Below, one piece after another: positions 4,742 to 9,948 of a stretch of 9,948 nt of DNA. Origin of the DNA: JBEIUO01 sp964549785 (lineage in GTDB: Bacteria > Planctomycetota > Phycisphaerae > Phycisphaerales > UBA1924); NCBI GenBank assembly GCA_964549785.1, contig CAZJXA010000122.1:1-9948 (forward strand), in the 5' to 3' direction. A program made the position numbers and the translations under genes. Under the pieces are notes generated by a model. That model saw nothing but the letters and a program-made list of their open reading frames with translations. It was not told the origin of the DNA and did no database searches. The number at the start of each line of letters is the position of its first letter. The stretch's first letter is position 1.

Positions 4742-5275
4742 TTGGTGTCCACCGGAGATGGGCAGGTTCACCCGCTCGTCGTCGCCTTCTATGGACCGGT
4801 CGTGAAGGAGGGCACTGGCACCGCCATCACGCTCGAAATGATCAACCCCGTCACCGGCGACCCGGCCCCCATGCCCGAGACCGCCTACAGCACCGCCGTC
4901 AGCGGTCGCTTTCTGACGATCACCGCCTACAACAGCACCCTCATCCTTCCCCAAGGCCGCTACCGCGTGACGCCCAACCGCACGGGCACCAACCGCCTCC
5001 CCTGCGACGACCTCTTGGGCTCCAGCGTCCCCGTCGCCGACACCGTCTACGAGTTTTTCCTGATCGACGACTGCGGGGCCAGTTGCGGCTCCTGCACCAC
5101 CCCGCTCTGCTTCTATGCCGACTGGGACTTCGATTCCGACGTGGACAGCGACGATTCCAGCCAGTTCTTCATCGACTGGGACAACGGCAACGCCGACGCC
5201 GACTTTGAAAGCGACACCGACTCCGACGATATCGTCGAGTTCTTCTGCTGGTGGAATCAGGGCGGGTGCCCGTAA
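4742..5275 (+). CDS. GC-type dockerin-domain protein, probably 5'-truncated
   Basis: The open frame extends back to 4709 after an in-frame TGA (4706-4708), but there is no ATG, ribosome site or signal peptide; TTG 4742 is only a nominal start (177 residues). The N-terminal part (VHPLVVAFYGPVVKEG, ITLEMINPVTGDPAP, LPQGRYRVTPNR, DTVYEFFLIDD) looks like a beta-rich secreted domain not obviously related to the two paralogues upstream. A Cys cluster follows (C111, C115, C118, C123). Residues 123-176 are a GC-type dockerin: DWDFDSDVDSDD and DFESDTDSDD, each followed by an aromatic FFxxW-type helix, closing GGC. Such proteins need a signal peptide, so missing N-terminal sequence directly next to a transposase-like remnant implies truncation by insertion or deletion. 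It may be a pseudogene. A terminator follows at 5312. Confidence 0.6.
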   Translation: MVSTGDGQVHPLVVAFYGPVVKEGTGTAITLEMINPVTGDPAPMPETAYSTAVSGRFLTITAYNSTLILPQGRYRVTPNRTGTNRLPCDDLLGSSVPVADTVYEFFLIDDCGASCGSCTTPLCFYADWDFDSDVDSDDSSQFFIDWDNGNADADFESDTDSDDIVEFFCWWNQGGCP

Positions 5276-5311
5276 CAGCGACACAGGCCGAAAACGCCAG
5301 ACCACAGGATC

Positions 5312-5346
5312 GCCCGGCGCGGGAGCCATTCCGCGCCGGGCTTTCT
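5312..5346 (+). terminator. Rho-independent terminator between convergent blocks
   Basis: GCCCGGCGCGG (5312-5322) pairs without mismatch with CCGCGCCGGGC (5331-5341) around GAGCCATT, followed by TTTCT. It ends the plus-strand dockerin gene. On the minus strand the stem is not followed by a T-run, so it is a weaker candidate for ending the TPR transcript. The stem is almost the same as that at 4374-4400. Confidence 0.85.
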
Positions 5347-5473
5347 CATATTCCGGCCCCCGCTGCCCGGGAAACGCACACACTTACGCCTCGCAACCAA
5401 GTTGCCACCCTCGCCGCGTAACCGGGTCATCACCCGGGAAGAACGACCGCCATCCCCCGCTCCTCCGTCACGC

Positions 5474-6604
5474 TCATTGATACCGCGTCAGGAGTTCCAG
5501 AATCCTCGCCTGGCCCCGCTCGATTTGAAGGGAGCGGCGCCACGCGGACGCGGCCTCCTTCCTCGCCATCTCGTCTTCCCGCCCGCTGAACTCGTACTGA
5601 TTCGCGAGGCAGACTCCGATGCCGTTGAGCGCCGGGAAATGGTTGGGGTCGATCTCGACCGCCTTGCGGAACGCGGACAGGCTCTCCGGGTAGCGTTTCA
5701 TCCGGAACAGGCCCATTCCCAGCCGCTCATACCCGATCGCGGTCGGCTTGGCTTGCACCAGTTGCTCCAGCGTGTTCACCATCTCACCATACCGACCGGT
5801 CTTGCCCAGGCTCTCGGCCAGGTTGAGAAGCAACGGCGCGGAAAGCTCCGTCAATTCCGACGCCTGCTGATACTCCATCACCGCGTCGTCGTGCCGCCCC
5901 ATCGCCGAGAAAATAGCGCCTAGGTTGATCCTCGCGGCGGTGCTCGTCGAATCCAAGTCCACCGCCCTTCGCGCGAACGAGAGCCCCTGGGCCGGTTCGC
6001 CCAATTGCAGGTACGCCGTTCCCAGGTTGAGGTTGGCCGAGAAATCATCCGGCCGAATCACCAGCGCCCTCAGATAAGCGCCCACCGATTCCGACAGACG
6101 GCTCAGGAACTGCAACGCCAACCCATGTCCGTACTGGGCCTCGAAATTCTCGGGTTCAAGTCGGACGGCGCGACCGTATCGGTCCTCGGCACCCGCGTAA
6201 TCGCCCTGCCGTTGATAGATTTCGCCCGCCCCCAAGTACGCCGTGGTCAGCCGCGGGTTGTCTTCGATCGCACGCTCAAAATCCTGCAGCGCGTCGTCAT
6301 ATTCTCCCGCGGCGACGGCTCCCAGCCCGCGCTTCAGGTTCGATTCCCCCCCATCCGTTTCGATCCGCTCTCGCCGCACCTTGCCCCCGGCCCGAAGGTC
6401 TTTCTCGGCCCATGGATACTGCCCGGCGAATTCCTGCCCGAACGCGGACCCCGCCGATGTGCTCCCGCCGACCTCGGGCTCGTTGCCGAACGTCGTCTCC
6501 GGGGCGCATCCGCACGGAAGAATCGCGCACCCAAGAACTGCCCATAGCAGCGCGTTGATTTTCTGAGGCGAGGCAAAAGGACTGAGTGTTCGAGAATCGC
6601 GCAT
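5474..6604 (-). CDS. TPR-repeat lipoprotein
   Basis: A 376-residue protein. The N-terminus has a hydrophobic stretch INALLWAVLGCAILPCGC (16-33) with two possible lipidation sites: C26 (VLGC) and C33 (PCGC). An Asp/Gly/Ser-rich linker follows to about residue 85. From about 90 to 340 there are seven or eight tetratricopeptide repeats with the usual G/A/Y/A/P pattern, for example GAVAAGEYDDALQDFERAI (95-113), GEIYQRQGDYAGAEDRYGRA (127-146) and LGMGLFRMKRYPESLSAFRKA (294-314). TPR arrays bind protein partners and have no enzymatic role of their own; the partner is unknown. ATG 6604 is preceded by GGAGG at a longish 13-base spacing. It lies 76 bp after the endonuclease IV stop and may be the last gene of a minus-strand run. 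Confidence 0.85.
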   Translation of the reverse strand: MRDSRTLSPFASPQKINALLWAVLGCAILPCGCAPETTFGNEPEVGGSTSAGSAFGQEFAGQYPWAEKDLRAGGKVRRERIETDGGESNLKRGLGAVAAGEYDDALQDFERAIEDNPRLTTAYLGAGEIYQRQGDYAGAEDRYGRAVRLEPENFEAQYGHGLALQFLSRLSESVGAYLRALVIRPDDFSANLNLGTAYLQLGEPAQGLSFARRAVDLDSTSTAARINLGAIFSAMGRHDDAVMEYQQASELTELSAPLLLNLAESLGKTGRYGEMVNTLEQLVQAKPTAIGYERLGMGLFRMKRYPESLSAFRKAVEIDPNHFPALNGIGVCLANQYEFSGREDEMARKEAASAWRRSLQIERGQARILELLTRYQ

Positions 6605-6680
6605 GCGGGGATCGGTGCCTCCGGGAAATCACCGACAGGACGATAGTGGTCCCCCCGGGGCGGCGTCGGTCGGGTAACCC

Positions 6681-7658
6681 TCAGAAATCGTGGAGTGATC
6701 GGAGACGCTTCAGGTTGATGACGTCCCAGTTCACCGATCGTCCGGACGGCGCCTCGCGGCTGCCCTTGGGCGTCTCGAGAATCTTGGGAATCTCCCTGAC
6801 CCTCGGGTGATTGACGACCGCGGCAAAGCCGCTCCGTCGGGTTTTTGCAGCGCTATATACGCCGTCGGAGGCGTGCAGCTTGGCGCCGCCTCCTACCCAC
6901 CCGTGCCCGATATGCGCGTGCCGATCCAGTTTGCTCGCGAGCGGACCCTTGCTGTCGTTGACGTGCAGAACGTGCAGATTCTCCATACCGCACGCCGCAT
7001 CAAATGATTCCAGCACCGCGACCGCCGACACCCGGGTCGAGAGGTCATGACCCGCGGCGTGCAGGTGGCATGTATCCAGGCAAAACCCGATCCGCTCCGG
7101 CAACCCCGTCCCAGCTGTGACCCGACACCTGAGGTCGCTTAGATGCTGAAACGAGGCCCCGATGGTGCTGCCCGCCCCCACCGTTCCCTCCAGGCACGAA
7201 ACGACACGGGCCCCGCGCGTGCGCCGGAAGATCTCTGCGTACGCCTTGGCGATCCGCGTCAGCCCCGTTTCGAGATCGGCCCCCACATGCGACCCGGGAT
7301 GATGCACCAAGTACGGGATGGCCAGCGTTTCACATCGGCCGATCTCGTCGGTCATCAGGTCCACGCTCTTATTCCATAACTCATCGCTGACGCTCGCCAG
7401 GTTGATCAGGTAACTCGCGTGCGCGACCGTGCTCCCCCGCCCGTGCGGCCCGCCCCGGTCCCAGCCCAGATCGGCAACCTTGCCATGCCACGCGCGAACC
7501 ATTCCGGGGTCGAGCGGATTGGCCTTCCACTGTTGCTGGTTCTTGGTGAAGACCTGGACACAATCAAGTCCCAGCGCCTCGGCCTCGGCCAAAGCGTTCA
7601 CCATGGATCCGGAGATGGAAAGGTGAGAACCGTACACGGAAAGATGCCGAAAAGGCAA
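6681..7658 (-). CDS. nfo: Deoxyribonuclease IV (endonuclease IV, AP endonuclease)
   Basis: This enzyme cleaves the backbone 5' of abasic sites in base excision repair. The 325-residue protein shows every family signature: YGSHLSISG (9-17), VQVFTKNQQQW (34-44), HASYLINLAS (80-89), LVHHPGSHVG (117-126), LEGTVGAGS (156-164), GFCLDTCHLHAAGHD (191-205), HVNDSKGPLASKLDRHAHIG (232-251) and IPKILETPKG (290-299). The nine metal ligands expected from the E. coli enzyme are all present: H80, H120, E157, D195, H198, H232, D245, H247 and E295, so a trinuclear zinc centre is predicted. It is about 40 residues longer than E. coli Nfo, partly in a loop before the last motif and partly at the C-terminus. The start is non-ATG: TTG 7658, or GTG 7637 eight codons in; neither has a good ribosome site. 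Its start lies 27 bp after the protease stop. Confidence 0.95.
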   Translation of the reverse strand: MPFRHLSVYGSHLSISGSMVNALAEAEALGLDCVQVFTKNQQQWKANPLDPGMVRAWHGKVADLGWDRGGPHGRGSTVAHASYLINLASVSDELWNKSVDLMTDEIGRCETLAIPYLVHHPGSHVGADLETGLTRIAKAYAEIFRRTRGARVVSCLEGTVGAGSTIGASFQHLSDLRCRVTAGTGLPERIGFCLDTCHLHAAGHDLSTRVSAVAVLESFDAACGMENLHVLHVNDSKGPLASKLDRHAHIGHGWVGGGAKLHASDGVYSAAKTRRSGFAAVVNHPRVREIPKILETPKGSREAPSGRSVNWDVINLKRLRSLHDF

Positions 7659-7685
7659 AGGTGGGTACCCTAGAGAACGGTCGCT

Positions 7686-8333
7686 CTATAAAAGGAACGA
7701 AAGAATCGCTCCGATGATCTTCTGCGCGAGCCGAACGACGTGCCTCCCGGCGAAACTGAAGACCACGAGGAAGGCGATCAGCCGGAAAATAGCCCCACGC
7801 TCACCCTCCCAGATCTCCTCGAACCTCCGGCTGAAATTGCTCACGATCCGCCAGCCGTCGAGCGGGGGAACCGGGATGAGGTTGAAGACCATCAGCACCA
7901 TGTTCAGCCACGCCCCCGTGTTCAGGAAGATCAACACGTTGCCGCGAACCGGCTCCCGAACGGCGCCCGCGAACTTGATCCACGCCACCAGGCCGATGAG
8001 CGAGAGCACGGAAAGGCCGAAGTTGGTCGCGGGCCCCGCGACCGCGACCGCGGCCAGGCCGTAGCGACCCCGGATGCGGGAGGGATCGATCGGCATCCGG
8101 CCCCACGGAACTCCGAACAGCCCGAAGGCGATCCAGCCGAACGTGTCGACGTGGACCGCCGGGTTCCACGTCATGTGCCCCGTGTCGTGCGGCGTAAAAT
8201 CGCCCCGCCGGATAGCGGCCCAGCCGTGCGCCAGTTCGTGCAACACAACCGACAGCAACGCCCAGAACACCCACGACCCCAAATAGATCGGGCCGTTGTT
8301 CCACTGATCAGTCACCCACCATCCGGTACCCAT
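7686..8333 (-). CDS. Small M50-family (site-2 protease-like) membrane metalloprotease
   Basis: A 215-residue multi-spanning membrane protein. The zinc-binding HELAH (H32, E33, H36) sits within the first membrane segment (SWVFWALLSVVLHELAHGWAA). The third ligand is D159 in NLIPVPPLDGWRI (151-163), the NxxPxxxLDG motif of the family. Hydrophobic segments also lie at about 64-80, 91-121, 132-150 and 183-213. It has no PDZ or CBS domain, so it belongs with the short, minimal S2P-like proteases, which cut membrane-embedded substrates; the substrate here is unknown. The insertion with TPHDTGHMTWNPAVHVDTFG between the first two segments is common in this subgroup. The ATG at 8333 has no clear ribosome site. 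It lies between the ureohydrolase (81 bp) and endonuclease IV (27 bp) genes on the same strand, with no functional link apparent. Confidence 0.9.
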   Translation of the reverse strand: MGTGWWVTDQWNNGPIYLGSWVFWALLSVVLHELAHGWAAIRRGDFTPHDTGHMTWNPAVHVDTFGWIAFGLFGVPWGRMPIDPSRIRGRYGLAAVAVAGPATNFGLSVLSLIGLVAWIKFAGAVREPVRGNVLIFLNTGAWLNMVLMVFNLIPVPPLDGWRIVSNFSRRFEEIWEGERGAIFRLIAFLVVFSFAGRHVVRLAQKIIGAILSFLL

Positions 8334-8414
8334 GGCGATCAGAGTATCAGCGGAATCGCTCCACGTCGCGCATGAAGAGAAGCTGAAAGCGCGGAGCCCG
8401 CTTCACTTCCGCTT

Positions 8415-9425
8415 TTACACCGTTCCGCACAGTTTGTACAAGATTCGTGCCCCCACGTTGGCGTCCCATTCCGAGGACTCGGGGTACAGGTTCGGGGAAA
8501 CCTCGACAAGGTCGAACCCGATCACCTTCTTGCCGGATTTCTTGACCGCTTCCAGCAGCAGCGCGGCCTGCGCGAACGACAGCCCGCCGGGCACGGCGGT
8601 TCCGGTGTGCGGACAGAGTGACGGGTCCAGACCGTCGATGTCGAACGAGATATAGACCTTGTCCGGGAGTTCCGCGATGATCTCCGCCACAATCGCCGAC
8701 CACCGCGCCCCTTCCAGCAGCCGCTCCTGCATCGCGGCGTCAAAGAAGATCGAGGCCCGGCCTCCGAGCGATCGCGCGTACTCGATCTCCTTCTCGCCCA
8801 CGTCACGCACCCCCACACTCACGATCTTCGCAGTCTGCGGGATGGTCGACAGCACGTTGAACATGATCGAGGCGTGGGAATACCGAAACCCCTCGTACGC
8901 AACCCGCATGTCCAAGTGGGCATCGATGTGCAGGATTCCGAACTCGCCGTGGGCCTCGGCCGCCGCACGGATCGCACCCAGAGGCACCGAGTGATCGCCG
9001 CCGACGACCCCGGGAACCTTTCCCGCAGCGTGCAGTTTCCGCGCTTCGGCATGCACATACCGGTTGACCTTCTCACCGATGGCTTCGACATCCGCCAAGG
9101 CCTGCGCGTCCGACTCCGCGTTCTGATCTTCCCCCCCGATGGAGGCGGCCAACTTGCCCGCCTCGTCCGACCATTCCATGATCGCCTCCGCCTCGTCCAG
9201 CATGTGGATGCCCTGCTCGTATATTCGGCCCAGGCGCGTGTCGAACAGGTCCACCTGTGCGGATGCACGAAAAATAATGCTCGGCCCCACCGACGTGCCC
9301 GACCCGTACGACGTCGTCGCATCGAACGGCACCGGAATCAGGACGATCTTCGCGTCCTTCTTCTGCGTCGGCAGACCGAAAATTCCAGAATCCGGGTGAG
9401 CGGGCGCATCGGGGTCAAATGGCAT
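8415..9425 (-). CDS. speB: Agmatinase/arginase-family ureohydrolase
   Basis: A binuclear manganese hydrolase of the arginase fold that releases urea from guanidino compounds, most likely agmatine to putrescine. The 336-residue protein has all metal-site motifs: GGDHS (142-146), DAHLD (168-172), SHAS (183-186), SFDIDGLDPS (260-269) and EVSP (308-311 region). Predicted ligands are H145, D168, H170, D172, D262 and D264. HTGTAVPGGL (273-282) is typical of the agmatinase branch. Residues 70-135 form a longer helical insertion than in E. coli SpeB. ATG 9425 is chosen because MPFDPDAPAHPDSGIFGLP resembles the N-terminus of planctomycete members; an in-frame GTG lies seven codons upstream (9446). No arginine decarboxylase gene is in the window, so the substrate (agmatine, guanidinobutyrate or another) is not proven. 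It starts 51 bp after the heme O synthase stop. Confidence 0.85.
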   Translation of the reverse strand: MPFDPDAPAHPDSGIFGLPTQKKDAKIVLIPVPFDATTSYGSGTSVGPSIIFRASAQVDLFDTRLGRIYEQGIHMLDEAEAIMEWSDEAGKLAASIGGEDQNAESDAQALADVEAIGEKVNRYVHAEARKLHAAGKVPGVVGGDHSVPLGAIRAAAEAHGEFGILHIDAHLDMRVAYEGFRYSHASIMFNVLSTIPQTAKIVSVGVRDVGEKEIEYARSLGGRASIFFDAAMQERLLEGARWSAIVAEIIAELPDKVYISFDIDGLDPSLCPHTGTAVPGGLSFAQAALLLEAVKKSGKKVIGFDLVEVSPNLYPESSEWDANVGARILYKLCGTV

Positions 9426-9476
9426 ACGGATCAAGCGTAGAGCCACCTGACCCGCTCTGCACGGCCGCCCGCGCCG

Positions 9477-9948
9477 TTACCTCATCCAAACGCGGAGCCC
9501 TGACTCGATCACCATCGCGGCAAGAATCAGCGGTAGATGCATGATCGAGGCAAAGAAAACCGCCCGAGCCTCAGAGCGGGTCTTGCCCCTTACCAGCCGG
9601 AACGCCAGCCAACTGAACGCGGCGCACGCCAGCGTGGCGATGATGATGTATGGAGCCCCCAGTCGGACGGGGAGCAGCCACGCCGGCGCGATTGTCGCGG
9701 GCAGGAGCAGCAGTGTCCACAGCGAGATCATCTCGGCGGTCTTCCGGTCGCCGTCGGGCACCGTGGTCAGCACGCGATACCCGCCCGCGGCATAATCGTC
9801 CTTGTACATCCACGCGATAGCTAGAAAGTGCGGGATCTGCCAGACGAACATCAGAATGAAAAGCGACCAACCCCCCGGCTCCAACAACGAGCCCCACCCA
9901 CCCGTTGAACCCGCCGTCCACCCGATCAGCGGCGGCACGGCCCCGGGG
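9477..9948 (-). CDS. ctaB: Protoheme IX farnesyltransferase (heme O synthase), C-terminal part, cut by window edge
   Basis: A UbiA-type membrane prenyltransferase that adds a farnesyl group to heme B to give heme O for cytochrome oxidases. The 156 visible residues begin PGAVPPLIGWTAG, the conserved motif in the middle of the family, then WSLFILMFVWQIPHFLAIAW with MYKDDYAAGGYRVL, the signature second Asp-rich loop. Further membrane segments are LWTLLLLPATIAPAWLLP, YIIIATLACAAFSWLAF and FASIMHLPLILAAMVIESG. The N-terminal half with the first N-D-x-x-D motif lies beyond the right edge. An internal GTG (9936-9938) is not the start, because the frame continues upstream with conserved sequence. Cytochrome oxidase genes are probably to the right, but this cannot be seen. 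Confidence 0.95.
   Translation of the reverse strand, partial: PGAVPPLIGWTAGSTGGWGSLLEPGGWSLFILMFVWQIPHFLAIAWMYKDDYAAGGYRVLTTVPDGDRKTAEMISLWTLLLLPATIAPAWLLPVRLGAPYIIIATLACAAFSWLAFRLVRGKTRSEARAVFFASIMHLPLILAAMVIESGLRVWMR

Noticed and set aside
4595..5383. A 262-codon minus-strand open frame with VGVGVAVV-type repeats
   Set aside because: The repeats are the antisense of the Asp/Ser dockerin loops, and the frame runs through the terminator hairpin at 5312-5341.
1..9948. CRISPR array, tRNA, rRNA, toxin-antitoxin or classical defence genes
   Set aside because: No spaced direct repeats, tRNA-like folds or conserved rRNA sequence were seen, and every well-supported gene belongs to another class.
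5474..9948. Functional pathway linking heme O synthase, ureohydrolase, M50 protease, endonuclease IV and TPR lipoprotein
   Set aside because: The genes are co-directional with 27-81 bp gaps, but their known roles (heme, polyamine, membrane proteolysis, DNA repair) are unrelated; proximity alone does not support a system.

Overview
The window reads as a chromosomal segment of a high-GC planctomycete, most likely of the class Phycisphaerae. The evidence is the combination of a DUF1559-like pseudopilin (GFTLIELLVVIAIIALL leader with a C-terminal DGH motif), secreted proteins ending in the Cys-bounded double Asp/Ser 'GC-type dockerin' module, and a secreted protein ending in a PNPG-hydrophobic-RRRR (PEP-CTERM-like) tail. 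These are signatures I know from that lineage. The taxonomic call is inference; no rRNA or tRNA gene is present.

Layout. At 1-312 (minus) is the N-terminal part of a LOG-family Rossmann protein running off the left edge. Divergent from it, 520-1209 (plus) is an orphan PAS-LuxR transcription regulator closed by a strong intrinsic terminator (1250-1278). From 1283 to 4406 lies the most interesting unit. A good sigma70-type promoter carries an AT-rich near-palindrome resembling Fur/Zur-family operators over its predicted start. It is followed by four plus-strand genes without an obvious strong internal terminator: a histidine-rich CxxC exported protein, a type-IV-pilin-like protein, and two homologous secreted proteins with His motifs but different C-terminal anchors (dockerin versus PEP-CTERM-like). 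The block ends in a very strong terminator (4374-4406). My reading is a metal (probably zinc) responsive, surface-directed operon.

Downstream, 4407-4741 is a decayed stretch holding a fragment that looks like the start of an IS3-type transposase gene on the minus strand and a long hairpin. It abuts a dockerin-domain gene (4742-5275) that lacks start, ribosome site and signal peptide and is probably 5'-truncated. A terminator at 5312-5346 has nearly the same stem as the one at 4374.

From 5474 to the right edge five housekeeping-type genes lie on the minus strand with 27-81 bp gaps and may be partly co-transcribed. In transcription order they are: heme O synthase (C-terminal part only), agmatinase/arginase-family ureohydrolase, a small M50 site-2 protease, endonuclease IV (all nine metal ligands present), and a TPR lipoprotein. 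They converge on the plus-strand block at about 5300-5470.
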